A stretch of DNA of 64,000 nt from Pampus argenteus (Eukaryota; Chordata; Actinopteri; Scombriformes; Stromateidae). Numbering within the stretch: the stretch's first letter is position 1; each line of letters starts with the position of its first letter. This document shows, piece by piece, positions 39,124 to 52,551 of this stretch. The stretch covers positions 1,111,001 to 1,175,000 of the forward strand of contig CM072861.1 of the NCBI GenBank assembly GCA_036937835.1, in the 5' to 3' direction. The translations under genes were made by a program, and so were the position numbers. The notes beneath the pieces were generated by a model. That model saw only the letters and a program-made list of their open reading frames with translations. It was not told the origin of the DNA and did no database searches.

Positions 39124-42100
39124 TTGTTGATGGCAAACATGGTTTTGATTGAAAATATTGCTCCTTGTTTAAGAAAAAATGTAGTTGTCAGTTTTGGCCT
39201 GAGAGAAAGCTATTTTTACAAATGTTACAGTAAAAGCTGCAGGAAGCTCTCAGATGTGAGTTTTTTGGTCCTAATCATTAGAAATCAGTTACTTGTTGAT
39301 GGCAAACATGGTTTTGATTGAAAATATTGCTCCTTGTTTAAGAAAAACTGTAGTTGTCAGTTTTGGCCTGAGAGAAAGCTATTTTTTTTATAAAAGTTAC
39401 AGTAAAAGCTGCAGGAAGCTCTCAGAAGTGAGTTTTTTGGTCATAATCATTAGAAATCAGTTACTTGTTAATGGCAAACATGGTTTTGATTGAAAATATT
39501 GCTCCTTGTTTAAGAAAAACTGTAGTTGTCAGTTTTGGCCTGAGACAAAGCTATTTTTTACAAATGTTACAGTAAAAGCTGCAGGAAACCCTAAGAAGTG
39601 AGTTTTTTGGTCCTAATCATTAGAAATCAGTTACTTGTTGATGGCAAACATGGTTTTGATTGAAAATATTGCTACTTGTTTAAGAAAAAATGTAGTTGTC
39701 AGTTTTGGCCTGAGAGAAAGCTATTTTTACAAATGTTACAGTAAAAGCTGCAGGAAGCTCTCAGATGTGAGTTTTTTGGTCCTAATCATTAGAAATCAGT
39801 TACTTGTTGATGGCAAACATGGTTTTGATTGAAAATATTGCTCCTTGTTTAAGCAAAATTGTAGTTGTCAGTTTTGGCCTGAGACAAAGCTATTTTTACA
39901 AATATTACAGTAAAAGCTGCAGGAAGCTCTCAGAAGTGAGTTTTTTGGTCCTAATCATTAGAAATCAGTTACTTGTTAATGGCAAACATGGTTTTGATTG
40001 AAAATATTGCTCCTTGTTTAAGAAAAACTGTAGTTGTCAGTTTTGGCCTGAGACAAAGCTATTTTTTACAAATGTTACAGTAAAAGCTGCAGGAAACTCT
40101 AAGAAGTGAGTTTTTTGGTCCTAATCATTAGAAATCAGTTACTTGTTGATGGCAAACATGGTTTTGATTGAAAATATTGCTCCTTGTTTAAGAAAAAATG
40201 TAGTTGTCAGTTTTGGCCTGAGAGAAAGCTATTTTTACAAATGTTACAGTAAAAGCTGCAGGAAGCTCTCAGATGTGAGTTTTTTGGTCCTAATCATTAG
40301 AAATCAGTTACTTGTTGATGGCAAACATGGTTTTGATTGAAAATATTGCTCCTTGTTTAAGCAAAATTGTAGTTGTCAGTTTTGGCCTGAGACAAAGCTA
40401 TTTTTTACAAATATTACAGTAAAAGCTGCAGGAAGCTCTCAGAAGTGAGTTTTTTGGTCCTAATCATTAGAAATCAGTTACTTGTTAATGGCAAACATGG
40501 TTTTGATTGAAAATATTGCTCCTTGTTTAAGAAAAACTGTAGTTGTCAGTTTTGGCCTGAGACAAAGCTATTTTTTACAAATGTTACAGTAAAAGCTGCA
40601 GGAAACCCTAAGAAGTGAGTTTTTTGGTCCTAATCATTAGAAATCAGTTACTTGTTGATGGCAAACATGGTTTTGATTGAAAATATTGCTCCTTGTTTAA
40701 GAAAAACTGTAGTTGTCAGTTTTGGCCTGAGAGAAAGCTATTTTTTATATAAGTTACAGTAAAAGCTGCAGGAAGCTCTCAGAAGTGAGTTTTTTGGTCC
40801 TAATCATTAGAAATCAGTTACTTGTTGATGGCAAACATGGTTTTGATTGAAAATATTGCTCCTTGTTTAAGAAAATCTGTAGTTGTCAGTTTTGGCCTGA
40901 AACAAAACTATTTTTACAAATGTTACAGTAAAAGATGCAGGAAGCTCTCAGAAGTGAGTTTTTTGGTCCTAATCATTAGAAATCAGTTACTTGTTAATGG
41001 CAAACATGGTTTTGATTGAAAATATTGCTCCTTGTTTAAGAAAAACTGTAGTTGTCAGTTTTGGCCTGAGACAAAGCTATTTTTTACAAATGTTACAGTA
41101 AAAGCTGCAGGAAACTCTAAGAAGTGAGTTTTTTGGTCCTAATCATTAGAAATCAGTTACTTGTTGATGGCAAACATGGTTTTGATTGAAAATATTGCTC
41201 CTTGTTTAAGAAACACTGTAGTTGTCAGTTTTGGCCTGAGAGAAAGCTATTTTTTACAAATGTTACAGTAAAAGCTGCAGGAAGCTCTCAGAAGTGAGTT
41301 TTTTTGGTCCTAATCATTAGAAATCAGTTACTTGTTGATGGCAAACATGGTTTTGATTGAAAATATTGCTACTTGTTTAAGAAGAACTGTAGTTGTCAGT
41401 TTTGGCCTGAGAGAAAGCTATTTTTACAAATGTTACAGTAAAAGCTGCAGGAAGCTCTCAGAAGTGAGGTTTTTGGTCCTAATCACTAGAAATCAGTTAC
41501 TTGTTGATGGCAAACATGGTTTTGATTGAAAATATTGCTCCTTGTTTAAGAAAAACTGTAGTTGTCAGTTTTGGCCTGAGAGAAAGCTATTTTTTTATAA
41601 AAGTTACAGTAAAAGCTGCAGGAAGCTCTCAGAAGTGAGTTTTTTGGTCATAATCATTAGAAATCAGTTACTTGTTAATGGCAAACATGGTTTTGATTGA
41701 AAATATTGCTCCTTGTTTAAGAAAAACTGTAGTTGTCAGTTTTGGCCTGAGACAAAGCTATTTTTTACAAATGTTACAGTAAAAGCTGCAGGAAACCCTA
41801 AGAAGTGAGTTTTTTGGTCCTAATCATTAGAAATCAGTTACTTGTTGATGGCAAACATGGTTTTGATTGAAAATATTGCTACTTGTTTAAGAAAAAATGT
41901 AGTTGTCAGTTTTGGCCTGAGAGAAAGCTATTTTTACAAATGTTACAGTAAAAGCTGCAGGAAGCTCTCAGATGTGAGTTTTTTGGTCATAATCATTAGA
42001 AATCAGTTACTTGTTGATGGCAAACATGGTTTTGATTGAAAATATTGCTCCTTGTTTAAGCAAAATTGTAGTTGTCAGTTTTGGCCTGAGACAAAGCTAT

Positions 42101-42767
42101 TTTTACAAATATTACAGTAAAAGCTGCAGGAAGCTCTCAGAAGTGAGGTTTTTGGTCCTAATCATTAGAAATCAGTTACTTGTTGATGGCAAACATGGTT
42201 TTGATTGAAAATATTGCTCCTTGTTTAAGAAAAACTGTAGTTGTCAGTTTTGGCCTGAGAGAAAGCTATTTTTTATAAAAGTTACAGTAAAAGCTGCAGG
42301 AAGCTCTCAGAAGTGAGTTTTTTGGTCCTAATCATTAGAAATCAGTTACTTGTTAATGGCAAACATGGTTTTGATTGAAAATATTGCTCCTTGTTTAAGA
42401 AAATCTGTAGTTGTTAGTTTTGGCCTGAGACAAAGCTATTTTTACAAATGTTACAGTAAAAGCTGCAGGAAGCTCTCAGAAGTGAGGTTTTTTGGTCCTA
42501 ATCATTAGAAATCAGTTACTTGTTGATGGCAAACATGGTTTTGATTGAAAATATTGCTCCTTGTTTAAGAAAAACTGTAGTTGTCAGTTTTGGCCTGAGA
42601 AAAAGCTATTTTTTATATAAGTTACAGTAAAAGCTGCAGGAAGCTCTCAGAAGTGAGTTTTTTGGTCCTAATCATTAGAAATCAGTTACTTGTTGATGGC
42701 AAACATGGTTTTGATTGAAAATATTGCTCCTTGTTTAAGCAAAATTGTAGTTGTCAGTTTTGGCCTG

Positions 42768-45064
42768 AGACAAAGCTATTTTTACAAATATTACAGTAAA
42801 AGCTTCATGAAGCTCTCAGAAGTGAGGTTTTTGTTCCTAATCATTAGAAATCAGTTACTTGTTGATGGCAAACATGGTTTTGATTGAAAATATTGCTCCT
42901 TGTTTAAGAAAAACTGTAGTTGTCAGTTTTGGCCTGAGAGAAAGCTATTTTTTATAAAAGTTACAGTAAAAGCTGCAGGAAGCTCTCAGAAGTGAGTTTT
43001 TTGGTCCTAATCATTAGAAATCAGTTACTTGTTAATGGCAAACATGGTTTTGATTGAAAATATTGCTCCTTGTTTAAGAAAAACTGTAGTTGTCAGTTTT
43101 GGCCTGAGACAAAGCTATTTTTTACAAATGTTACAGTAAAAGCTGCAGGAAACTCTAAGAAGTGAGTTTTTTGGTCCTAATCATTAGAAATCAGTTACTT
43201 GTTGATGGCAAACATGGTTTTGATTGAAAATATTGCTCCTTGTTTAAGAAAAAAATGTAGTTGTCAGTTTTGGCCTGAGAGAAAGCTATTTTTACAAATG
43301 TTACAGTAAAAGCTGCAGGAAGCTCTCAGAAGTGAGTTTTTTGGTCCTAATCATTAGAAATCAGTTACTTGTTGATGGCAAACATGGTTTTGATTGAAAA
43401 TATTGCTCCTTGTTTAAGAAAATCTGTAGTTGTCAGTTTTGGCCTGAGACAAAGCTATTTTTACAAATGTTACAGTAAAAGATGCAGGAAGCTCTCAGAA
43501 GTGAGTTTTTTGGTCCTAATCATTAGAAATCAGTTACTTGTTAATGGCAAACATGGTTTTGATTGAAAATATTGCTCCTTGTTTAAGAAAAACTGTAGTT
43601 GTCAGTTTTGGCCTGAGACAAAGCTATTTTTTACAAATGTTACAGTAAAAGCTGCAGGAAACCCTAAGAAGTGAGTTTTTTGGTCCTAATCATTAGAAAT
43701 CAGTTACTTGTTGATGGCAAACATGGTTTTGATTGAAAATATTGCTACTTGTTTAAGAAGAACTGTAGTTGTCAGTTTTGGCCTGAGAGAAAGCTATTTT
43801 TACAAATGTTACAGTAAAAGCTGCAGGAAGCTCTTAGAAGTGAGTTTTTTGGTCCTAATCATTAGAAATCAGTTACTTGTTGATGGCAAACATGGTTTTG
43901 ATTGAAAATATTGCTACTTGTTAAAAAAAAAATGTAGTTGTCAGTTTTGGCCTGAGAGAAAGCTATTTTTACAAATGTTACAGTAAAAGCTGCAGGAAGC
44001 TCTCAGATGTGAGTTTTTTGGTCCTAATCATTAGAAATCAGTTACTTGTTGATGGCAAACATGGTTTTGATTGAAAATATTGCTCCTTGTTTAAGCAAAA
44101 TTGTAGTTGTCAGTTTTGGCCTGAGACAAAGCTATTTTTACAAATATTACAGTAAAAGCTGCAGGAAGCTCTCAGAAGTGAGGTTTTTGGTCCTAATCAT
44201 TAGAAATCAGTTACTTGTTGATGGCAAACATGGTTTTGATTGAAAATATTGCTCCTTGTTTAAGAAAAACTGTAGTTGTCAGTTTTGGCCTGAGAGAAAG
44301 CTATTTTTTATATAAGTTACAGTAAAAGCTGCAGGAAGCTCTCAGAAGTGAGTTTTTTGGTCCTAATCATTAGAAATCAGGTACTTGTTAATGGCAAACA
44401 TGGTTTTGATTGAAAATATTGCTCCTTGTTTAAGAAAAACTGTAGTTGTCAGTTTTGGCCTGAGACAAAGCTATTTTTTACAAATGTTACAGTAAAAGCT
44501 GCAGGAAACTCTAAGAAGTGAGTTTTTTGGTCCTAATCATTAGAAATCAGTTACTTGTTGATGGCAAACATGGTTTTGATTGAAAATATTGCTCCTTGTT
44601 TAAGAAAAAAATGTAGTTGTCAGTTTTGGCCTGAGAGAAAGCTATTTTAACAAATGTTACAGTAAAAGCTGCAGGAAGCTCTCAGAAGTGAGTTTTTTGG
44701 TCCTAATCATTAGAAATCAGTTACTTGTTAATGGCAAACATGGTTTTGATTGAAAATATTGCTCCTTGTTTAAGAAAAGCTGTAGTTGTCCGTTTTGGCC
44801 TGAGACAAAGCTATTCTTTACAAATGTTACAGTAAAAGCTGCAGGAAACTCTAAGAAGTGAGTTTTTTGGTCCTAATCATTAGAAATCAGTTACTTGTTG
44901 ATGGCAAACATGGTTTTGATTGAAAATATTGCTCCTTGTTTAAGAAAAACTGTAGTTGTCAGTTTTGGCCTGAGAGAAAGCTTTTTTTTACAAATGTTAC
45001 AGTAAAAGCTGCAGGAAGCTTTCAGAAGTGAGGTTTTTGGTCCTAATCATTAGAAATCAGTTAC
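42768..45064 (+). repeat. Irregular monomer mosaic
   Basis: After the tail of the altered K monomer the order is W, D, N8 (completing a fourth K-W-D-N8 cassette that starts at 42690), S, D (gaaaccct), A with gctcttaga, N10 with gctacttg, K, U with caggtac, D, N8 with ttttaac, a D variant with gtccgttttgg and attcttt, and an eight-T monomer with gctttcaga. Private changes are more frequent here than in the duplicated blocks. Confidence 0.86.
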
Positions 45065-45919
45065 TTGTTGATGGCAAACATGGTTTTGATTGAAAATATT
45101 GCTCCTTGTTTAAGAAAAACTGTAGTTGTCAGTTTTGGCCTGAGACAAAGCTATTTTTTACAAATGTTACAGTAAAAGCTGCAGGAAACCCTAAGAAGTG
45201 AGTTTTTTGGTCCTAATCATTAGAAATCAGTTACTTGTTGATGGCAAACATGGTTTTGATTGAAAATATTGCTACTTGTTTAAGAAGAACTGTAGTTGTC
45301 AGTTTTGGCCTGAGAGAAGGCTATTTTTACAAATGTTACAGTAAAAGCTGCAGGAAGCTCTCAGAAGTGAGTTTTTTGGTCCTAATCATTAGAAATCAGT
45401 TACTTGTTGATGGCAAACATGGTTTTGATTGAAAATATTGCCCCTTGTTCAAGAAAAACTGTAGTTGTCAGTTTTGGCCTTCTCTCGCAGAGAGAAAGCT
45501 ATTTTTACAAATGTTACAGTAAAAGCTGCAGGAAGCTCTTAGAAGTGAGTTTCTTGGTCCTAATCATTAGAAATCAGTTACTTGTTGATGGCAAACATGG
45601 TTTTGATTGAAAATATTGCTCCTTGTTTAAGAAAAAATTTAGTTGTCAGTTTTGGCCTGAGAGAAAACTATTTTTACAAATGTTACAGTAAAAGCTGCAG
45701 GAAGCTCTCAGATGTGAGTTTTTTGGTCCTAATCATTAGAAATCAGTTACTTGTTGATGGCAAACATGGTTTTGATTGAAAATATTGCTCCTTGTTTAAG
45801 CAAAATTGTAGTTGTCAGTTTTGGCCTGAGACAAAGCTATTTTTACAAATATTACAGTAAAAGCTGCAGGAAGCTCTCAGAAGTGAGGTTTTTGGTCCTA
45901 ATCATTAGAAATCAGTTAC
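45065..45919 (+). repeat. 5-mer D-A-I-N-K, copy 1 (855 bp)
   Basis: Five monomers: D (gaaaccct), A (gagagaaggc), I, N, K. Private changes in this copy include gccccttg, ctcgcagag in the insertion, gagtttcttgg, aaaaaattta and gagaaaacta, so it has diverged from copy 2. Confidence 0.9.
45404..45581 (+). repeat. Insertion monomer I-10 (178 bp)
   Basis: Inverted repeat at 45480-45496 with one arm mismatch (ctcgcagag), so only one CpG remains. Confidence 0.9.
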
Positions 45920-46774
45920 TTGTTAATGGCAAACATGGTTTTGATTGAAAATATTGCTCCTTGTTTAAGAAAAACTGTAGTTGTCAGTTTTGGCCTGAGA
46001 CAAAGCTATTTTTTACAAATGTTACAGTAAAAGCTGCAGGAAACCCTAAGAAGTGAGTTTTTTGGTCCTAATCATTAGAAATCAGTTACTTGTTGATGGC
46101 AAACATGGTTTTGATTGAAAATATTGCTACTTGTTTAAGAAGAACTGTAGTTGTCAGTTTTGGCCTGAGAGAAGGCTATTTTTACAAATGTTACAGTAAA
46201 AGCTGCAGGAAGCTCTCAGAAGTGAGTTTTTTGGTCCTAATCATTAGAAATCAGTTACTTGTTGATGGCAAACATGGTTTTGATTGAAAATATTGCTCCT
46301 TGTTCAAGAAAAACTGTAGTTGTCAGTTTTGGCCTTCTCTCGCTGAGAGAAAGCTATTTTTACAAATGTTACAGTAAAAGCTGCAGGAAGCTCTTAGAAG
46401 TGAGTTTTTTGGTCCTAATCATTAGAAATCAGTTACTTGTTGATGGCAAACATGGTTTTGATTGAAAATATTGCTCCTTGTTTAAGAAAAAATGTAGTTG
46501 TCAGTTTTGGCCTGAGAGAAAGCTATTTTTACAAATGTTACAGTAAAAGCTGCAGGAAGCTCTCAGATGTGAGTTTTTTGGTCCTAATCATTAGAAATCA
46601 GTTACTTGTTGATGGCAAACATGGTTTTGATTGAAAATATTGCTCCTTGTTTAAGCAAAATTGTAGTTGTCAGTTTTGGCCTGAGACAAAGCTATTTTTA
46701 CAAATATTACAGTAAAAGCTGCAGGAAGCTCTCAGAAGTGAGGTTTTTGGTCCTAATCATTAGAAATCAGTTAC
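45920..46774 (+). repeat. 5-mer D-A-I-N-K, copy 2 (855 bp)
   Basis: Same five monomers in order, offset exactly 855 bp. Its insertion reads ctcgctgag, unlike copy 1. The A-I-N-K core also occurs at 15336, 24674, 52205 and 57138. Confidence 0.9.
46259..46436 (+). repeat. Insertion monomer I-11 (178 bp)
   Basis: Inverted repeat at 46335-46351 with one arm mismatch (ctcgctgag). This change is TpG in place of CpG, the usual methylation-decay product. Confidence 0.9.
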
Positions 46775-49150
46775 TTGTTGATGGCAAACATGGTTTTGAT
46801 TGAAAATATTGCTCCTTGTTTAAGAAAAACTGTAGTTGTCAGTTGTGGCCTGAGACAAAGCTATTTTTTACAAATGTTACAGTAAAAGCTGCAGGAAACT
46901 CTAAGAAGTGAGTTTTTTGGTCCTAATCATTAGAAATCAGTTACTTGTTGATGGCAAACATGGTTTTGATTGAAAATATTGCTCCTTGTTTAAGAAACAC
47001 TGTAGTTGTCAGTTTTGGCCTGAGAGAAAGCTATTTTTTACAAATGTTACAGTAAAAGCTGCAGGAAGCTCTCAGAAGTGAGTTTTTTTGGTCCTAATCA
47101 TTAGAAATCAGTTACTTGTTGATGGCAAACATGGTTTTGATTGAAAATATTGCTACTTGTTTAAGAAGAACTGTAGTTGTCAGTTTCGGCCTGAGAGAAA
47201 GCTATTTTTACAAATGTTACAGTAAAAGCTGCAGGAAGCTCTCAGAAGTGAGTTTTTTGGTCCTAATCATTAGAAATCAGTTACTTGTTGATGGCAAACA
47301 TGGTTTTGATTGAAAATATTGCTACTTGTTTAAGAAGAACTGTAGTTGTCAGTTTTGGCCTGAGAGAAAGCTATTTTTACAAATGTTACAGTAAAAGCTG
47401 CAGGAAGCTCTCAGAAGTGAGGTTTTTGGTCCTAATCATTAGAAATCAGTTACTTGTTGATGGCAAACATGGTTTTGATTGAAAATATTGCTCCTTGTTT
47501 AAGAAAAACTGTAGTTGTCAGTTTTGGCCTGAGAGAAAGCTATTTTTTATAAAAGGTACAGTAAAAGCTGCAGGAAGCTCTCAGAAGTGAGTTTTTTGGC
47601 CATAATCATTAGAAATCAGTTACTTGTTAATGGCAAACATGGTTTTGATTGAAAATATTGCTCCTTGTTTAAGAAAAACTGTAGTTGTCAGTTTTGGCCT
47701 GAGACAAAGCTATTTTTTACAAATGTTACAGTAAAAGCTGCAGGAAACCCTAAGAAGTGAGTTTTTTGGTCCTAATCATTAGAAATCAGTTACTTGTTGA
47801 TGGCAAACATGGTTTTGATTGAAAATATTGCTACTTGTTTAAGAAGAACTGTAGTTGTCAGTTTTGGCCTGAGAGAAGGCTATTTTTACAAATGTTACAG
47901 TAAAAGCTGCAGGAAGCTCTCAGAAGTGAGGTTTTTGGTCCTAATCATTAGAAATCAGTTACTTGTTGATGGCAAACATGGTTTTGATTGAAAATATTGC
48001 TCCTTGTTTAAGAAAAACTGTAGTTGTCAGTTTTGGCCTGAGAGAAAGCTATTTTTTATAAAAGTTACAGTAAAAGCTGCAGGAAGCTCTCAGAAGTGAG
48101 TTTTTTGGTCCTAATCATTAGAAGTCAGTTACTTGTTGATGGCAAACATGGTTTTGATTGAAAATATTGCTACTTGTTTAAGAAGAACTGTAGTTGTCAG
48201 TTTTGGCCTGAGAGAAGGCTATTTTTACAAATGTTACAGTAAAAGCTGCAGGAAGCTCTCAGAAGTGAGGTTTTTGGTCCTAATCATTAGAAATCAGTTA
48301 CTTGTTGATGGCAAACATGGTTTTGATTGAAAATATTGCTCCTTGTTTAAGAAAAACTGTAGTTGTCAGTTTTGGCCTGAGAGAAAGCTATTTTTTATAA
48401 AAGTTACAGTAAAAGCTGCAGGAAGCTCTCAGAAGTGAGTTTTTTGGTCCTAATCATTAGAAATCAGTTACTTGTTGATGGCAAACATGGTTTTGATTGA
48501 AAATATTGCTCCTTGTTTAAGAAACACTGTAGTTGTCAGTTTTGGCCTGAGAGAAAGCTATTTTTTACAAATGTTACAGTAAAAGCTGCAGGAAGCTCTC
48601 AGAAGTGAGTTTTTTTGGTCCTAATCATTAGAAATCAGTTACTTGTTGATGGCAAACATGGTTTTGATTGAAAATATTGCTACTTGTTTAAGAAGAACTG
48701 TAGTTGTCAGTTTCGGCCTGAGAGAAAGCTATTTTTACAAATGTTACAGTAAAAGCTGCAGGAAGCTCTCAGAAGTGAGTTTTTTGGTCCTAATCATTAG
48801 AAATCAGTTACTTGTTGATGGCAAACATGGTTTTGATTGAAAATATTGCTACTTGTTTAAGAAGAACTGTAGTTGTCAGTTTTGGCCTGAGAGAAGGCTA
48901 TTTTTACAAATGTTACAGTAAAAGCTGCAGGAAGCTCTCAGAAGTGAGGTTTTTGGTCCTAATCATTAGAAATCAGTTACTTGTTGATGGCAAACATGGT
49001 TTTGATTGAAAATATTGCTCCTTGTTTAAGAAAAACTGTAGTTGTCAGTTTTGGCCTGAGAGAAAGCTATTTTTTATAAAAGTTACAGTAAAAGCTGCAG
49101 GAAGCTCTCAGAAGTGAGTTTTTTGGTCCTAATCATTAGAAGTCAGTTAC
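46775..49150 (+). repeat. X-A-A-W mosaic with a partial 9-mer period (1,527 bp)
   Basis: The order is D with gttgtggcc, X, A with tttcggcc, A, W with ggtaca and ggccataatc, D (gaaaccct), A, W, A, W, X, A with tttcggcc, A, W. The X-A-A run at 46945-47453 repeats at 48472-48980 (offset 1,527 bp). It is related to 17208-18904, which also has X followed by tttcggcc-A. Confidence 0.87.
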
Positions 49151-50430
49151 TTGTTGATGGCAAACATGGTTTTGATTGAAAATATTGCTCCTTGTTTAAG
49201 AAAATCTGTAGTTGTCAGTTTTGGCCTGAGACAAAGCTATTTTTACAAATGTTACAGTAAAAGCTGCAGGAAGCTCTCAGAAGTGAGTTTTTTGGTCCTA
49301 ATCATTAGAAATCAGTTACTTGTTAATGGCAAACATGGTTTTGATTGAAAATATTGCTCCTTGTTTAAGAAAAACTGTAGTTGTCAGTTTTGGCCTGAGA
49401 CAAAGCTATTTTTTTACAAATGTTACAGTAAAAGCTGCAGGAAACTCTAAGAAGTGAGTTTTTTGGTCCTAATCATTAGAAATCAGTTACTTGTTGATGG
49501 CAAACATGGTTTTGATTGAAAATATTGCTCCTTGTTTAAGAAAAACTGTAGTTGTCAGTTTTGGCCTGAGAGAAAGCTATTTTTTACAAATGTTACAGTA
49601 AAAGCTGCAGGAAGCTCTCAGAAGTGAGTTTTTTTGGTCCTAATCATTAGAAATCAGTTACTTGTTGATGGCAAACATGGTTTTGATTGAAAATATTGCT
49701 ACTTGTTTAAGAAGAACTGTAGTTGTCAGTTTTGGCCTGAGAGAAGGCTATTTTTACAAATGTTACAGTAAAAGCTGCAGGAAGCTCTCAGAAGTGAGGT
49801 TTTTGGTCCTAATCATTAGAAATCAGTTACTTGTTGATGGCAAACATGGTTTTGATTGAAAATATTGCTCCTTGTTTAAGAAAAACTGTAGTTGTCAGTT
49901 TTGGCCTGAGAGAAAGCTATTTTTTATAAAAGTTACAGTAAAAGCTGCAGGAAGCTCTCAGAAGTGAGTTTTTTGGTCCTAATCATTAGAAGTCAGTTAC
50001 TTGTTGATGGCAAACATGGTTTTGATTGAAAATATTGCTCCTTGTTTAAGAAAAACTGTAGTTGTCAGTTTTGGCCTGAGACAAAGCTATTTTTTTACAA
50101 ATGTTACAGTAAAAGCTGCAGGAAGCTCTCAGAAGTGAGTTTTTTGGTCCTAATCATTAGAAATCAGTTACTTGTTGATGGCAAACATGGTTTTGATTGA
50201 AAATATTGCTCCTTGTTTAAGAAAAACTGTAGTTGTCAGTTTTGGCCTGAGAGAAAGCTATTTTTTATAAAAGTTACAGTAAAAGCTGCAGGAAGCTCTC
50301 AGATATAAGTTTTTTGGTCCTAATCATGAGAAATCAGTTACTTGTTGTTGGCAAACATGGTTTTGATTTAAAATATTGCTCCTTGTTTAAGAAAAACTGT
50401 AGTTGTCAGTTTAGGCCTGAGAGAAAGCTA
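49151..50430 (+). repeat. Irregular monomer mosaic
   Basis: The order is S with an intact PstI site, D with seven Ts, a plain monomer, A, W followed by gaagtcag, a gagaca monomer with seven Ts, W ending in cagatataag and catgag, and Str with gttgttggc and AGGCCT. The last two match the W-Str pair near 30.1 kb. Confidence 0.85.
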
Positions 50431-52373
50431 TTTTTACAAATGTTACAGTAAAAGCTGCAGGAAGCTCTCAGAAGTGAGTTTTTTGGTCCTAATCATTAGA
50501 AATCAGTTACTTGTTAATGGCAAACATGGTTTTGATTGAAAATATTGCTCCTTGTTTAAGAAAAACTGTAGTTGTCAGTTTTGGCCTGAGACAAAGCTAT
50601 TTTTTACAAATGTTACAGTAAGAGCTGCAGGAAGCTCTCAGAAGTGAGTTTTTTGGTCCTAATCAGTAGAAATCAGTTACTTGTTGATGGCAAACATGGT
50701 TTTGATTGAAAATATTGCTCCTTGTTTAAGAACATCTGTAGTTGTCAGTTTTGGCCTGAGACAAAGCTATTTTTACAAATGTTACAGTAAAAGCTGCAGG
50801 AAGCTCTCAGAAGTGAGTTTTTTGGTCCTAATCATTAGAAATCAGTTACTTGTTGATGGCAAACATGGTTTTGATTGAAAATATTGCTCCTTGTTTAAGA
50901 AAAACTGTAGTTGTCAGTTTTGGCCTGAGAGAAAGCTAGTTTTACAAATGTTACAGTAAAAGCTGCAGGAAGCTCTCAGAAGTGAGTTTTTTGGTCCTAA
51001 TCATTAGAAATCAGTTACTTGTTAATGGCAAACATGGTTTTGATTGAAAATATTGCTCCTTCCTTAAGAAAATCTGTAGTTGTCAGTTTTGGCCTGAGAG
51101 AAAGCTATTTTTTATAAAAGTTACAGTAAAAGCTGCAGGAAGCTCTCTGAAGTGAGTTTTTTGGTCCTAATCATTAGAAATCAGTTACTTGTTGATGGCA
51201 AACATGGTTTTGATTGAAAATATTGCTCCTTGTTTAAGAAAATCTGTAGTTGTCAGTTTTGGCCTGAGACAAAGCTATTTTTACAAATGTTACAGTAAAA
51301 GCTGCAGGAAGCTCTCAGAAGTGGGTTTTTTGGTCCTAATCATTAGAAATCAGTTACTTGTTGATGGCAAACATGGTTTTGATTGAAAATATTGCTCCTT
51401 GTTTAAGAAAATCTGTAGTTGTCAGTTTTGGCCTGAGACAAAGCTATTTTTACAAATGTTACAGTAAAAGCTGCAGGAAGCTCTCAGAAGTGAGTTTTTT
51501 GGTCCTAATCATTAGAAATCAGTTACTTGTTAATGGCAAACATGGTTTTGATTGAAAATATTGCTCCTTCTTTAAGAAAATCTGTAGTTGTCAGTTTTGG
51601 CCTGAGACAAAGCTATTTTTTACAAATGTTACAGTAAAAGCTGCAGGAAGCTCTCAGAAGTGAGTTTTTTGGTCCTAATCATTAGAAATCAGTTACTTGT
51701 TGATGGCAAACATGGTTTTGATTGAAAATATTGCTCCTTGTTTAAGAAAAACTGTAGTTGTCAGTTTTGGCCTGAGAAAATGCTATTTTTACAAGTGTTA
51801 CAGTAAAAGCTGCAGGAAGCTCTCAGAAGTGAGTTTTTTGGTCCTAATCATTAGAAATCAGTTACTTGTTGATGGCAAACATGGTTTTGATTGAAAATAT
51901 TGCTCCTTGTTTAAGAAAATCTGTAGTTGTCAGTTTTGGCCTCAGACAAAGCTATTTTTACAAATGTTACAGTAAAAGATGCAGGAAGCTATCAGAAGTG
52001 AGTTTTTTGGTCCTAATCATTAGAAATCAGTTACTTGTTAATGGCAAACATGGTTTTGATTGAAAATATTGCTCCTTGTTTAAGAAAAACTGTAGTTGTC
52101 AGTTTTGGCCTGAGACAAAGCTATTTTTTACAAATGTTACAGTAAAAGCTGCAGGAAACCCTAAGAAGTGAGTTTTTTGGTCCTAATCATTAGAAATCAG
52201 TTACTTGTTGATGGCAAACATGGTTTTGATTGAAAATATTGCTACTTGTTTAAGAAGAACTGTAGTTGTCAGTTTTGGCCTGAGAGAAGGCTATTTTTAC
52301 AAATGTTACAGTAAAAGCTGCAGGAAGCTCTCAGAAGTGAGTTTTTTGGTCCTAATCATTAGAAATCAGTTAC

Positions 52374-52551
52374 TTGTTGATGGCAAACATGGTTTTGATT
52401 GAAAATATTGCTCCTTGTTCAAGAAAAACTGTAGTTGTCAGTTTTGGCCTTCTCTCGCCGAGACAAAGCTATTTTTACAAATGTTACAGTAAAAGCTGCA
52501 GGAAGCTCTTAGAAGTGAGTTTTTTGGTCCTAATCATTAGAAATCAGTTAC
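52374..52551 (+). repeat. Insertion monomer I-12 (178 bp)
   Basis: Inverted repeat at 52450-52466. The right arm ends gagacaa rather than gagagaa, giving one mismatch near the base of the stem. Both CpGs are kept. Confidence 0.9.

Larger units (their letters stand above)
35459..42767 (+). repeat. 43-monomer segmental tandem duplication, copy 2 (7,309 bp)
   Basis: This is a nearly perfect repeat of 28150-35458. The only substitution noticed by eye is ggtcataatc near 41987 in place of ggtcctaatc near 34678. The match ends in the K monomer at 42690, which has private changes (gcttcatgaagc, tttttgttcc). A base-by-base alignment was not computed. Confidence 0.94.
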
